A stretch of DNA of 64,000 bases from Enterococcus florum (GCF_004309355.1 NZ_BJCC01000012.1:62001-126000), one strand, 5' to 3'; positions 20,096-29,083 are shown, numbered from the stretch's first letter. Notes: a model not told the origin generated them from the sequence alone. Program-made: numbers and translations.

Positions 20096-21007
20096 CTAGT
20101 TCAAAGTGATGGGATCATTAGGAATCGTAAAACCGCTGCTGCTCAGCTTGCTTACATAAGCTGCCAAGAATTCCTCCTTCACCTTGAATTGCTTCCCGTT
20201 AGAAACATACATGATCGTTCGTACGCCATAATTACTGTTGCCTAAATCCACCATCCCAAAAAGAGTTGGACCCTCAAAAATATCATCCTCGAATTTCTGT
20301 GCCAATGAATCATTGACCAACTGAATCAGATCAATAATTTTTTCGTAGCCTTCCTCTGGAACGATTCGTACATCGATGATCACTTGCATGTGGGCACGAG
20401 ACTGGTTGCTGATGGTAGTGATATTGCGGTTGGGAACAAAATGAACGGTGCCGTCTGCTGCCTTCATTTGAATCATGCGAATGCCAACAGAGGTCACAGT
20501 GCCTTCAATTTGTAAATTGACCAGTTTAATATAATCACCGACATCGATCTGCTGTTCTAAAATAATAAAGAAACCAGTAATGATATCATTCATAAAGCCT
20601 TGTGCGCCTAATCCGATGGCAATACCAGCGATTCCCGCTCCAGCCAGCAGTGAGCCCACAGGAATTCCTAGCGTATCTAGAACTGAGTACATAAAAAAGA
20701 AGAAGAGGGTATATGAAAAAATATTGGTGGACAATGTATGGATCGTTTCGATGCGGGTTGTCGGTCCGGCGATCTTTCTTTTTTGCCGTTCAAACGATTG
20801 ATTGATCAAAAAACTACCAACCTTTTTGATCACCGCAAAAATGATTAAAACTACAAGCAGGGTGATCCCTTTTTGGATCAATAGCGAGATGATTTCATCC
20901 CAGTTGATGGAGTCCCAGTATCTTTGCCAGGCTGACAGTTGCTGTGTGGCCTGGTCGACAACGTTTAGTCCGCTTGAATCTGTTGTTTGTGCAGTTAGTA
21001 ATAACAT
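20096..21007 (-). CDS. Small-conductance mechanosensitive channel (MscS family)
   Basis: Membrane channel that releases solutes under turgor. The 303 residues have three predicted helices; the pore-lining third helix is the glycine/alanine-rich GAGIAGIAIGLGAQGF, followed by the conserved FMNDIITGFFIILEQQIDVGDYI at the start of the cytosolic beta domain. The frame is open further upstream, but the ATG at 21007 has AAAGGAGCG before it. A good promoter lies 29 bases upstream of that start. Confidence 0.93.
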   Translation of the reverse strand: MLLLTAQTTDSSGLNVVDQATQQLSAWQRYWDSINWDEIISLLIQKGITLLVVLIIFAVIKKVGSFLINQSFERQKRKIAGPTTRIETIHTLSTNIFSYTLFFFFMYSVLDTLGIPVGSLLAGAGIAGIAIGLGAQGFMNDIITGFFIILEQQIDVGDYIKLVNLQIEGTVTSVGIRMIQMKAADGTVHFVPNRNITTISNQSRAHMQVIIDVRIVPEEGYEKIIDLIQLVNDSLAQKFEDDIFEGPTLFGMVDLGNSNYGVRTIMYVSNGKQFKVKEEFLAAYVSKLSSSGFTIPNDPITLN

Positions 21008-21035
21008 AAAACGCTCCTTTTTCCTCAGTGTATCC

Positions 21036-21064
21036 ATTCTAACAAGTTATGAAAAATCTGTCGA
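21036..21064 (-). promoter_or_regulatory. mscS promoter
   Basis: Minus strand: TCGACA (21064-21059), 17-bp spacer, TAGAAT (21041-21036). Confidence 0.65.
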
Positions 21065-21116
21065 CTATCTAAAAAAACGAAAAAGACAGAAAATTCCAAA
21101 AAAGGTGAAATTTTTC

Positions 21117-21145
21117 ATGACATTTACTTCACAAGGTGGTAGACT
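21117..21145 (+). promoter_or_regulatory. ilvE promoter
   Basis: ATGACA (21117-21122), 17-bp spacer, TAGACT (21140-21145), 28 bases ahead of the GTG start. Confidence 0.5.
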
Positions 21146-21173
21146 AACATTTATATAAGAAGGAGATGATAAT

Positions 21174-22190
21174 GTGGTGAACATAAAATGGGAAGAGTTG
21201 GGATTCTCCTATATCAAGACCCCGTACCGCTACGTGTCACATTGGAAAGACGGTCAATGGGATGAGGGAAAACTTACCGAAGAGAATACAGTCACGATCA
21301 GTGAAGGATCGACCTGTTTGCATTATGGGCAAGAATGTTTTGAAGGTCTAAAAGCTTACCGACGGAAAGATGGCAAAATCAATCTATTCCGACCTGACGA
21401 AAACAGCAAGCGATTAAATAAAAGTGCACAGCGGATGTGTATGCCAGAAGTACCAGAAGAAAAGTTTCTGGATGCGGTAAAGCAAGTGGTATTAGCAAAT
21501 GAAGAATACGTTCCCCCTTACGGAACAGGCGCGACTCTTTATATTCGTCCTTACTTGATCGGAGTAGGTGATACGATCGGAGTCGTGGCTGCTCCGGAAT
21601 ACTTATTTAGTGTGTTTTGTATGCCGGTCGGTCCTTATTTCAAAGGTGGATTGGTTCCAACGAATTTTATCGTGTCCGATTACGATCGTGCCGCACCCTA
21701 TGGAACTGGGGCTGCGAAAGTCGGCGGTAACTATGCGGCTAGTCTATTGCCAGGTCATCAAGCGCATGAACAGAATTTCTCAGATTGCATCTATCTTGAC
21801 CCAGCGACCCATACAAAAATCGAAGAGGTTGGTTCAGCAAACTTTTTCGGAATTACCAAAGAAAACCAATTTATCACTCCGATATCGCCCTCTATTTTGC
21901 CTAGTATCACGAAATATTCCTTATTGGAATTGGCTCGAGATCGGTTTGGGATGGAAGCGATCGAAGGAGATGTTTATTTGACCGAACTGGATCAATTTTC
22001 TGAAGCAGGTGCCTGTGGAACAGCCGCAGTGATTTCCCCAATCGGCGGCATCCAGTACAAAGACAGCTTCCACGTGTTTTACAGCGAAACAGAAGTTGGG
22101 CCTGTAACAAGAAAATTGTATGACGAACTTGTAGGAATTCAGTTTGGTGATGTACCCGCACCAGAAGGTTGGATTTTTGAAGTAAATTAG
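21174..22190 (+). CDS. ilvE: Branched-chain amino-acid aminotransferase
   Basis: PLP enzyme (fold type IV) that interconverts Leu, Ile and Val with their 2-keto acids. Conserved pieces include GQECFEGLKAYR, the PLP-binding Lys in GAAKVGGNYAAS and the C-terminal EAGACGTAAVISPI. Length 338 residues is typical. Start GTG 21174 is preceded by GAAGGAGA. An overlapping out-of-frame ATG at 21172 reads ATG-TGG-TGA and stops after two codons. No other branched-chain genes are nearby, so the role may be catabolic or flavour-type amino-acid conversion rather than synthesis. Confidence 0.95.
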   Translation: MVNIKWEELGFSYIKTPYRYVSHWKDGQWDEGKLTEENTVTISEGSTCLHYGQECFEGLKAYRRKDGKINLFRPDENSKRLNKSAQRMCMPEVPEEKFLDAVKQVVLANEEYVPPYGTGATLYIRPYLIGVGDTIGVVAAPEYLFSVFCMPVGPYFKGGLVPTNFIVSDYDRAAPYGTGAAKVGGNYAASLLPGHQAHEQNFSDCIYLDPATHTKIEEVGSANFFGITKENQFITPISPSILPSITKYSLLELARDRFGMEAIEGDVYLTELDQFSEAGACGTAAVISPIGGIQYKDSFHVFYSETEVGPVTRKLYDELVGIQFGDVPAPEGWIFEVN

Positions 22191-22196
22191 TGTATT

Positions 22197-22227
22197 GCTG
22201 CTCCAGATACTTTGGAGCAGTTTTTTT
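22197..22227 (+). terminator. ilvE terminator
   Basis: CTGCTCCA (22198-22205) pairs with TGGAGCAG (22213-22220), followed by seven T. Confidence 0.9.
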
Positions 22228-22310
22228 AGGCTCTTCAATAGTCGGATCAGTTGAGAAAAAACAGTCAAGTGTGAGATGATAGCTTTATCAAACTCAAAGG
22301 AGCAATCGCA

Positions 22311-23141
22311 ATGAAAACTGCTTTAGTGACGGGTGCAAATTCTGGTATGGGCTTTGAAACAGCACGTGCTCTATACAATCAGGGATTCCATGTAATTATG
22401 CTGTGCCGCTCGGCAGCAAAAGGGAATTTCGCTAAAGAACAAATTGAAGCCGAAAAAGCCTCGGGCAAGGTTAGCTTGGTAGTGATTGATCTAGGATCTC
22501 TTACGGATATTCGAAGAGGTGCTGGTGAAATAAGCAGAAGGTATCCGAGCATTGATGTGCTAGTAAATAATGCTGGTGTTGTAACTACGAAGAAAGAATG
22601 GACTATTGATGGTTTCGAAAAAATGTTTGGTGTCAATTATCTAGGTCATTTTTTACTAACTCAACTGTTACTGCCGAATCTAAAAAGAGCGGAACAAGGT
22701 AGAATCGTTGTGGTCTCGTCAGGTGCTTATAAGTTCGGAAAATTAGTGTTAACTGATCTTCGATCAGAACAGCATTTTACGATTTGGGGGAATTACGGAG
22801 GTTCGAAGCTTGCCAACCTTTTATTTGCCAAGGAAATGTCTCGTCGATTAAAGGATACCCAGATCACAGTCAATGCTGTGCATCCTGGTGCGGTAGCAAC
22901 CAATCTTGGAGTAAGCCGGGAGACTGGTTTTGGAAAAGCGGTTTATCAAGTGTTGAAGCCTTTTTTTCAAACCTCAGCACAAGGAGCTCAAACGGCGATC
23001 TATCTGGCGACAAGTCCCCAGGTCAGTCAGATCACCGGCTGCTATTTTTATCAAAAAAGGATCAAAGAAACGACAGGGAAAGCGAACGACCCTTGGCTTG
23101 CAACACAACTTTATGAGCAAAGTATGCAGCTCATTCAATAA
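22311..23141 (+). CDS. Short-chain dehydrogenase/reductase (retinol dehydrogenase-like)
   Basis: Classical SDR, 276 residues: nucleotide-binding TGANSGMG at the N-terminus, NNAG, the catalytic Ser region VVSSGAY and YGGSK as the YxxxK motif. A Tyr-Gly-Gly-Ser-Lys active site together with the retinol-dehydrogenase-like layout suggests action on a lipophilic alcohol or ketone, but the substrate cannot be told from sequence. AAAGGAG precedes the ATG. It stands alone, with a bidirectional terminator shared with fabI. Confidence 0.85.
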   Translation: MKTALVTGANSGMGFETARALYNQGFHVIMLCRSAAKGNFAKEQIEAEKASGKVSLVVIDLGSLTDIRRGAGEISRRYPSIDVLVNNAGVVTTKKEWTIDGFEKMFGVNYLGHFLLTQLLLPNLKRAEQGRIVVVSSGAYKFGKLVLTDLRSEQHFTIWGNYGGSKLANLLFAKEMSRRLKDTQITVNAVHPGAVATNLGVSRETGFGKAVYQVLKPFFQTSAQGAQTAIYLATSPQVSQITGCYFYQKRIKETTGKANDPWLATQLYEQSMQLIQ

Positions 23142-23178
23142 AAAAATCTTTCCGTTTAGACAAGCGGAAAGATTTTTT
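23141..23178. terminator. Bidirectional terminator, SDR / fabI
   Basis: AAAAAATCTTTCCG (23141-23154) pairs with CGGAAAGATTTTTT (23165-23178) across a 10-nt loop; lies between two convergent genes. Confidence 0.9.
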
Positions 23179-23179
23179 A

Positions 23180-23935
23180 TTAGCTTAAATGAACCCCTTT
23201 ATCAACATAAATAATATCTCCAACTATGCCGCTAGCCAATGGGCTTAATAAAAAGGCGCACGAGTTTCCAACTTCATCAATGGTCACACTGACCTTATCA
23301 GGTGTTCGTTCTTCAGAAAGATGAAGCAGGGTTTGGTAATCCTTTACCCCAGTTACGGCCAATGTCTTAATAGCTCCGGCCGAGATGGCATTGACTCTTA
23401 CACCTTTAGGGGCAAGCTCAGTTGCTAGATAGCGAACTTCAGCTTCTAAGGCAGCTTTAGCGATGCCCATCATATTGTAATTAGGGATTGAGCGTACTGA
23501 TCCCATATAAGTCAACGTTACGATACTGCTGCCCTGATTTAAAATCGGCAAGGCATATTTTGTGATAGCCAATAAAGAATAGGCACTGATGTCTTGTGCC
23601 ATTGAAAAGCCTTCTCGAGAAATAGCGGAAACACCGCCAGATAATTCTTCTTTATTCGCATAAGCGATCGAGTGGACCAACCCGTCGATCTTTCCATAAT
23701 TCTCTTGGATCAATTGGAAGGCTTGTTCGATGTTTTGATCAGTGGACACATCCAACTCCACCATTTTAGCTTCCTCTCCGACTAATTTCACCAGGTTTTT
23801 CTTCATGCGGTCGTTCTGATACGTATAGATAACGTCTCCGCCTTGCTCAGTGATTGCCTTGGCACAGCCCCAGGCAATGCTTTTCTTATTAGCAACACCT
23901 GTGACGATGATTTGCTTATCCGTTAAAAATGACAT
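23180..23935 (-). CDS. fabI: Enoyl-ACP reductase (NADH), FabI
   Basis: Last step of each fatty-acid elongation cycle, reducing trans-2-enoyl-ACP. It is a divergent SDR with the FabI pattern: TGVANKKSIAWG for the cofactor and Tyr-x6-Lys in YNMMGIAKAALE. The 251-residue form from ATG 23935 is preferred; an upstream in-frame GTG at 23947 sits inside the ribosome binding site AGGAGTG and cannot be the start. The promoter overlaps a FabT-like palindrome, so fatty-acid-dependent repression is likely. Confidence 0.95.
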   Translation of the reverse strand: MSFLTDKQIIVTGVANKKSIAWGCAKAITEQGGDVIYTYQNDRMKKNLVKLVGEEAKMVELDVSTDQNIEQAFQLIQENYGKIDGLVHSIAYANKEELSGGVSAISREGFSMAQDISAYSLLAITKYALPILNQGSSIVTLTYMGSVRSIPNYNMMGIAKAALEAEVRYLATELAPKGVRVNAISAGAIKTLAVTGVKDYQTLLHLSEERTPDKVSVTIDEVGNSCAFLLSPLASGIVGDIIYVDKGVHLS

Positions 23936-23969
23936 GTAAAGACACACTCCTAAATTATTATATGTTCAT

Positions 23970-23998
23970 ATTATGTTTTAAAAAACTTTGAATGTCAA
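23970..23998 (-). promoter_or_regulatory. fabI promoter
   Basis: Minus strand: consensus TTGACA (23998-23993), 17-bp spacer, CATAAT (23975-23970). The -35 lies within the FabT-like box at 23985-24001. Confidence 0.8.
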
Positions 23999-24001
23999 AC
24001 T
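23985..24001. promoter_or_regulatory. FabT-like operator 1 (fabI side)
   Basis: Seventeen-base near-palindrome that reads AGTTTGACATTCAAAGT on the minus strand, matching the known FabT pattern A-n-TTTGA-n3-TCAAA. It covers the fabI -35 box, so a bound repressor would block RNA polymerase. Confidence 0.65.
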
Positions 24002-24049
24002 AATTTTTTGTTAAGGAATTAGACCTTGCCAAACTTTTGATTCTGTGAT

Positions 24050-24066
24050 AGTTTGATTATCAAATA
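24050..24066. promoter_or_regulatory. FabT-like operator 2 (fabZ-like side)
   Basis: AGTTTGATTATCAAATA, almost identical to the FabT consensus of streptococci and enterococci (TTTGATTATCAAA core is a perfect palindrome). It lies 20 bases before the start of the fabZ-like gene. A possible -35 TTGCCA is at 24026-24031, but no good -10 was seen. Confidence 0.75.
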
Positions 24067-24086
24067 AACTAAGCACGAGGTGTACT

Positions 24087-24533
24087 ATGGAAGTCATTAT
24101 GAATGTTGAAGAGATTATGGCAGCGATCCCTAATCGTTTTCCGATTTATTATTTAGATGCGGTAACTGAATTTGAAGATGAAAAACACATTACGGCAGTC
24201 AAAAACTTAACGATGAACGAAGATTTTTTTCAAGGGTATTTCCCCAATGATCCAATGATGCCGGGTACGTTGATCGTCGAAGCGTTGGCACAGGCGGGCT
24301 CACTGCTGATCCTCAAATCAGAAGCTTTCAAAGGAAAAACAGCCTACATTGGCGGAATCAACCAGGCAGTGTTCCATCAATTTGTTCGGCCAGGCGATCA
24401 ATTGTTTTTGAATTTTGATATTCAAAAAATCAAAGGATCAGTGGGGACAGCTAAAGCCTGGGCAACGGTGGAAGGTCAGAACGTAACAGAATGTGAATTC
24501 ACTTTTATCGTAGGAGATAAAACACAACAGTAA
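24087..24533 (+). CDS. FabZ-like hotdog protein with the catalytic His replaced by Tyr
   Basis: Belongs to the 3-hydroxyacyl-ACP dehydratase (FabZ/FabN) family by IPNRFPIYYLD and the block around PNDPMMPGTLIVEALAQAG. In active members the second block reads GHFPxxPxMPG with His as general base; here it is GYFPNDPMMPG, so Tyr51 replaces His, while the partner acid Glu65 is kept at the usual 14-residue spacing. Canonical dehydration is therefore doubtful. GAGGTG lies just before ATG 24087; ATG 24099 is an alternative start. Its place opposite fabI, with FabT-like boxes, ties it to fatty-acid synthesis. Possible roles are ligand binding, isomerisation or a pairing partner for an active FabZ. Confidence 0.8.
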   Translation: MEVIMNVEEIMAAIPNRFPIYYLDAVTEFEDEKHITAVKNLTMNEDFFQGYFPNDPMMPGTLIVEALAQAGSLLILKSEAFKGKTAYIGGINQAVFHQFVRPGDQLFLNFDIQKIKGSVGTAKAWATVEGQNVTECEFTFIVGDKTQQ

Positions 24534-24538
24534 ACGTT

Positions 24539-24578
24539 AAAAAACGAGCAGACCTGTATGGTTTGCTCGTTTTTTTTA
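24539..24578. terminator. Bidirectional terminator, fabZ-like / cyclophilin
   Basis: AAAAAACGAGCAGACC and GGTTTGCTCGTTTTTT pair around a short TGTAT loop between two convergent genes. Confidence 0.85.
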
Positions 24579-25364
24579 CTCTGCGGAAGCGTCAGTTGAT
24601 TCAGATGAGTCAGCTGATTTATCCGTATTTTTTGCATCTTTTGGTTCCTGTAGGATTTTGATACCGTTGATCTTGATCTCTTTAGTTGGTTTATCGTTTT
24701 CGTCAGTCTCGGTTGCAGCAATTTTATCAACGATATCCATTCCTTTAGTGACTTGACCAAATACAGTATGCTTGCCATCTAAATGAGGAGTACCGCCTTT
24801 TTTGTACGCCTCGATAATTTTCTCTGGCGTATATTGGATCGCTAAGCCATCACTCATATCTTGATTGTTTTGTACGATGAAGAATTGACTGCCATTTGTA
24901 TCTTCGCCGCTGTTAGCCATAGATAAGGCACCACGGATATTGTACAAGCTTGGAGAGATCTCATCTTCGAAAGGTTCGCCCCAAATACTTTCACCGCCCA
25001 TACCGGTACCCTCAGGATCGCCGCCTTGCAGCATGAAATCTTTGATCACTCGGTGGAAGATCGTCCCGTTATAGTAGCCGTCTTTAGCAAGAGTGACAAA
25101 ATTTTCGACCGTTTTTGGTGCTTCTTCAGGGAACAATCTAATTTGGATGTCTCCTTCAGTGGTGTCCATTTCCACCAAGTACTCATTATCTGCGACTTGA
25201 TCGCTCAATTGCGGAAGATCGACCTTGCTAAGATCCACCGATGAGGAAGTGGTGGTCTCCTCTGTAGAACTTGCCGCTGTTTGATCATCATCACTTCCGC
25301 ATGCTGCGAAAACCCCGACAGATAAAAGCAATGCGGCACTAAACAATACTTTTTTTGTGCTCAT
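24576..25364 (-). CDS. Cyclophilin-type peptidyl-prolyl isomerase lipoprotein
   Basis: Surface foldase of 262 residues. The signal peptide ends in a lipobox FAAC (lipid on Cys22), followed by a Ser/Thr-rich linker and a cyclophilin domain from about 60 to 235 with [14 protein letters not shown] (active-site Arg), NGSQFFI and HTVFGQV. The C-terminal tail is charged and low-complexity. AAAGGAG precedes the ATG. By family it helps exported proteins fold outside the membrane. Confidence 0.93.
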   Translation of the reverse strand: MSTKKVLFSAALLLSVGVFAACGSDDDQTAASSTEETTTSSSVDLSKVDLPQLSDQVADNEYLVEMDTTEGDIQIRLFPEEAPKTVENFVTLAKDGYYNGTIFHRVIKDFMLQGGDPEGTGMGGESIWGEPFEDEISPSLYNIRGALSMANSGEDTNGSQFFIVQNNQDMSDGLAIQYTPEKIIEAYKKGGTPHLDGKHTVFGQVTKGMDIVDKIAATETDENDKPTKEIKINGIKILQEPKDAKNTDKSADSSESTDASAE

Positions 25365-25452
25365 AAAAAACTCCTTTCAATTACATACCCTATTATCATA
25401 TCAAAAAAGCAGCGAGGTGCCTATGAACTTTCTCAGACTTTTTGAAAGAATC

Positions 25453-25479
25453 AAAAAAAGAGAAGACCGAAGTCCTCTC
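25453..25479 (-). terminator. gap terminator
   Basis: On the minus strand GAGAGGAC-TTCG-GTCTTCTC, a UUCG tetraloop hairpin, followed by seven T (25459-25453). Confidence 0.9.
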
Positions 25480-25500
25480 GTTAAAAATCATTGTTTCATT

Positions 25501-26511
25501 TTATAGGCTGGCAAATTTTTCTAGCAAACGCACCATTTGGCTGGTAAACCCGTATTCATTGTCGTACCATGCGACTGTTTTGACCAATTGATAGTCTCCA
25601 GCTGAAGTCACTTCTGTTTGAGTAGGGTCAAAGATCGAGCCTTGAGTCGTTCCAATGATATCACCAGAAACGATTTCGCGGTCATCGTAACCGAATGAAG
25701 GGTTGTCTACTGTATGTTTTTTGATGGCTTCATTAACTTGGTCAGCCGTCACTTTTGTTTTCAAAACAGAAACCAATTCTGTTAATGAACCGTCCACCAC
25801 AGGAACACGTTGTGCATGTCCTTGCAACTTCCCGTTTAATTCTGGAATAACTAAGCCGATTGCTTTTGCAGCACCCGTTGAATGTGGGATCGTGTTGTCA
25901 GCAGCTGAACGAGCAGCACGCAAGTTTCCGCCTTTAACAGGTCCGTCTAACAGCATTTGAGTGGAAGTGTACGCATGGACAGTTGTCATCGTCCCAACTT
26001 CGATACCGAATTCTTCATTCAAGAAGTAAGCCATTGGAGCTAGACAGTTGGTTGTACATGATCCAGCAGAAATGATTTTGTCATCTGCAGTTAAAATGTC
26101 ATCATTGACATTATATACGATTGTTTTCATTGCACCAGCTGGGGCAGAGATAACGACACGTTTCACGCCAGCATTGATGTGCGCTTGTGCTTTTTCTTCA
26201 GAGGTATAGAAGCCTGTACATTCTAAAACGATATCTACACCGTTTTCTTTTACCCAAGGGATTTTACTTGCATCTGGTTCTGCATAAACTCGTGTTTCTT
26301 TACCGTCGACTACGATTGAATCTTCTGTAGCAGTAACTGTGCCTGGGTAAGTGCCATGAGTTGAGTCAAATTGCAATAATTGAGCCAACATTGTCGGACT
26401 AGTCAAATCGTTGATTGCTACTACCTCGATATCACTTGATACTTCTTTGATACGACGATATGCAAGACGTCCGATCCGTCCAAATCCGTTAATACCTACT
26501 TTTACTGTCAT
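25501..26511 (-). CDS. gap: Glyceraldehyde-3-phosphate dehydrogenase
   Basis: Glycolytic enzyme oxidising glyceraldehyde-3-phosphate with NAD+ and phosphate. NAD-binding [10 protein letters not shown] opens the protein; the catalytic Cys is in [12 protein letters not shown], and the C-terminal [15 protein letters not shown] is typical. Length 336 residues. AAAGGAGG precedes the ATG. It is a single-gene unit, not joined to cggR, pgk or tpi. The leader RNA can form GGAATCA/TGATTCC before the ribosome binding site, which may stabilise this probably abundant mRNA. Confidence 0.97.
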   Translation of the reverse strand: MTVKVGINGFGRIGRLAYRRIKEVSSDIEVVAINDLTSPTMLAQLLQFDSTHGTYPGTVTATEDSIVVDGKETRVYAEPDASKIPWVKENGVDIVLECTGFYTSEEKAQAHINAGVKRVVISAPAGAMKTIVYNVNDDILTADDKIISAGSCTTNCLAPMAYFLNEEFGIEVGTMTTVHAYTSTQMLLDGPVKGGNLRAARSAADNTIPHSTGAAKAIGLVIPELNGKLQGHAQRVPVVDGSLTELVSVLKTKVTADQVNEAIKKHTVDNPSFGYDDREIVSGDIIGTTQGSIFDPTQTEVTSAGDYQLVKTVAWYDNEYGFTSQMVRLLEKFASL

Positions 26512-26576
26512 AACAAAAGTTCCTCCTTTATTATAGCGGAATCAGCCAAACAAGCGGATGATTCCTTACAAAACTC

Positions 26577-26605
26577 ATTTTGCCCCGTTCAGATTTTTTT
26601 GTCAA
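26577..26605 (-). promoter_or_regulatory. gap promoter
   Basis: Minus strand: TTGACA (26605-26600), 17-bp spacer, CAAAAT (26582-26577), giving a leader of about 60 nt. Confidence 0.7.
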
Positions 26606-26824
26606 AAGATAACTCTTGAAGGAGGCATTTGTTCTGTTAGACTGGCGGGATAAGGAAATCAAAGAAATGATTTAGTTTCTACTATAAGAATGGACAAGCT
26701 GATCAAATACAGCTAAAATAAGGAGACTTTTGTTTAATGTGGAGATACAGTAGTCAATAAAAATAATCAAAATCTATTTCAAAATAGATACCGATGGATA
26801 CATTGAAAAAGAGGAGGACAAAAA

Positions 26825-28138
26825 ATGTCTATGTTTTTAGATCAGGTAGCGATCGACGTCAAAGCTGGAAAAGGCGGCGACGGAATGGTGGCTTTTCGAC
26901 GCGAAAAGTATGTACCTGATGGCGGACCAGCCGGTGGTGATGGCGGCCGTGGCGGAGATGTCGTCTTAGTAGTCGATGAAGGACTACGGACCTTGATGGA
27001 TTTTCGCTACAACCGTCATTTTAGAGCGATCCCGGGAGAAAATGGCATGAGTAAAGGCATGCATGGCAGAGGCGCAGAAGACACATTCGTCAAAGTGCCT
27101 CCTGGAACAACGATTCGCGATGCCGATACCGGTGCTTTGATCGGTGATTTGATCGAGAATGGACAGCAATTGATCGTTGCGCGTGGCGGCCGTGGGGGAA
27201 GAGGCAATATCCGTTTTGCTTCACCACGCAATCCAGCTCCGGAAATCGCTGAAAATGGAGAACCCGGTCAGGAACGTAAAATCGAATTGGAGTTAAAGGT
27301 ACTGGCTGATGTTGGACTGGTTGGCTTTCCTTCAGTAGGAAAATCTACGATATTGTCGGTGATCTCTTCAGCAAGACCTAAAATTGGTGCCTATCATTTT
27401 ACGACCTTGGTGCCCAATTTAGGTATGGTGACTACGAAGGATGGCAGAAGTTTTGTCGCTGCCGATCTGCCTGGATTGATCGAAGGAGCTTCACAAGGTG
27501 TCGGATTAGGGACTCAATTCTTAAGACATATTGAACGTACGAGAGTCATTCTGCATGTCATTGACATGAGCGGAATGGAGGGCAGGGATCCCTATGAGGA
27601 TTATGTTGCAATCAACAATGAGCTTGCTTCTCACAATCTCCGTTTACTGGAACGTCCGCAAATCATCGTAGCCAATAAAATGGACATGCCAGAATCCAAA
27701 GAAAATTTGGAATTATTTAAAGCACAGCTGCAGAAAGACAAAGCAGACGAATTTGCTGAGGAGATTCCGATTTTTGCTATTTCGGCTTTCACAAAGCAAG
27801 GATTGGATAATTTGCTGAGTGCAACGGCAGATTTATTAGAAATTACACCTGAATTCCCATTATATGAAGAAGAGATCGAAGAGGAAACGGTCAATTATGG
27901 GTTCCAATCAGAAGATCCTGGCTTTACGATCTCACGTGAACCTGATGCAACATGGGTACTGTCAGGGGATAAATTGGAAAAACTCTTCAAAATGACCAAT
28001 TTTGACCATGATGAAACGGTGATGCGTTTTGCCCGTCAATTGAGGGCCATGGGTGTCGATGAGGCATTGAGAAAGCGCGGTGCCAAAGACGGTGATCTTG
28101 TGCGTATCGACAAGTATGAGTTTGAGTTTGTAGATTAA
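26825..28138 (+). CDS. obgE: GTPase Obg (ribosome assembly / stress)
   Basis: Essential GTPase bound to the 50S subunit, linked to ribosome maturation and stringent control. Domains in order: glycine-rich Obg fold (1 to about 158, [11 protein letters not shown]), G domain with G1 [10 protein letters not shown]3 DLPGLIEGA and G4 NKMD, and a C-terminal OCT domain (about 355-437). Length 437 residues. AGAGGAGGAC precedes the ATG. It is monocistronic and followed by a compound hairpin region. Confidence 0.96.
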   Translation: MSMFLDQVAIDVKAGKGGDGMVAFRREKYVPDGGPAGGDGGRGGDVVLVVDEGLRTLMDFRYNRHFRAIPGENGMSKGMHGRGAEDTFVKVPPGTTIRDADTGALIGDLIENGQQLIVARGGRGGRGNIRFASPRNPAPEIAENGEPGQERKIELELKVLADVGLVGFPSVGKSTILSVISSARPKIGAYHFTTLVPNLGMVTTKDGRSFVAADLPGLIEGASQGVGLGTQFLRHIERTRVILHVIDMSGMEGRDPYEDYVAINNELASHNLRLLERPQIIVANKMDMPESKENLELFKAQLQKDKADEFAEEIPIFAISAFTKQGLDNLLSATADLLEITPEFPLYEEEIEEETVNYGFQSEDPGFTISREPDATWVLSGDKLEKLFKMTNFDHDETVMRFARQLRAMGVDEALRKRGAKDGDLVRIDKYEFEFVD

Positions 28139-28484
28139 CTCATAACTAAAAATAGGATGTGGCAAAAGCGTGTAGCTCTGAGAATAAGCCGAATCATTCG
28201 AAAATGACTTCTCGTATTTTTTGCAATTATTCGGCTTAATTCCGAAAGAGCTGCTTCAGTCACACCGATTATGCTGTTTTTGAAGAGGCTGTGACATCAT
28301 TGTTGTCAAAACCTCTTTTTTGTTTTTTAAAGGTTCTTGCACTAAAAAGAACTTTCTGCAAATAGAATTACAGTCTTTACATCTATTTTGTTTACATAAT
28401 ATTATTATTGACGTAAAAAGGGTTTCCATTGTTCAAAAAAAATAATTATTGATACACTAACATAAAAGAACGGAGGAATAAGTA
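28139..28484 (+). repeat. Compound inverted-repeat / terminator region after obgE
   Basis: No gene in these 346 bases. Arms AGCTCT (28174-28179) and AGAGCT (28247-28252) enclose GAATAAGCCGAAT (28182-28194), which pairs with ATTCGGCTTAATTC (28229-28242, one bulge). A second stem with nested arms AAGAGG-TGACA (28283-28296) and TGTCA-CCTCTT (28304-28317) is followed by T runs and is a good terminator. The composite looks like an enterococcal intergenic repeat unit, but no second copy is seen in this window. Confidence 0.55.
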
Positions 28485-29012
28485 ATGGAAAAACGAGTGA
28501 TAATTATGAATTTCGAGACAGGTTCGCAAGCGTATGAGGCATTTTCGAAGGTTAAAAAACTGCATCTTACTCAGATGATCAAGGGAGAACAAATGGCTGT
28601 CGTACAACATAGCAGCGATGGAACACATAAGTTTCAAATTGAAGATTTCATTGATTTTACAGGCAATAACAAAAGTGCAACTGGCGGATTGATCGGAATG
28701 TTGGTAGGGATCCTAGGTGGTCCTGTTGGCGTCTTGTTAGGCTGGTTTACTGGTGGCGTGATTGGTGCATCACGCGACGTGAAAGAAGTTAGAGAAGCGC
28801 AAGGTGTTTTTGAGTTCCTGATCGACAAGATTCAAGAGGGAGATACCGGGTTATTATTAATCGCTGATGAAGAGGACAATCGGCCTTTGAATCAATTGAT
28901 CATGAACGAACTGGGCGGCGAGATCACTCGAATGTCTTATTCAGATGTCGAAGCTGATGTCGCTAAAGCCAAAGAAATGGAAAAACAAAACGATTCTTCT
29001 GATCCATCATAA
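28485..29012 (+). CDS. DUF1269-family protein with glycine-rich membrane segment
   Basis: 175 residues. The middle (about 65-95) is a hydrophobic glycine-rich stretch, GGLIGMLVGILGGPVGVLLGWFTGG split by few polar residues, as in the DUF1269 (predicted membrane protein) family; the flanks are soluble and the tail is acidic. AACGGAGGAA precedes the ATG. A second ATG at 28506 is possible but lacks a binding site. No function is known; members are often associated with stress. It is flanked by obgE and rnz without obvious coupling. Confidence 0.8.
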   Translation: MEKRVIIMNFETGSQAYEAFSKVKKLHLTQMIKGEQMAVVQHSSDGTHKFQIEDFIDFTGNNKSATGGLIGMLVGILGGPVGVLLGWFTGGVIGASRDVKEVREAQGVFEFLIDKIQEGDTGLLLIADEEDNRPLNQLIMNELGGEITRMSYSDVEADVAKAKEMEKQNDSSDPS

Positions 29013-29083
29013 ATGAGAGCCATTTGCACAAAGATTGACTTTCACCTAAAATAAGAGTAGCTAAAAAGAAAGTCAGGATGATT

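Noticed and set aside
19964-20245. 93-residue plus-strand frame near mscS
   Set aside because: It crosses the bidirectional terminator and the antisense of mscS; no ribosome binding site.
24087-24533. Pseudogene call for the fabZ-like gene
   Set aside because: The frame is intact with good ribosome site and operator; only the catalytic residue is changed.
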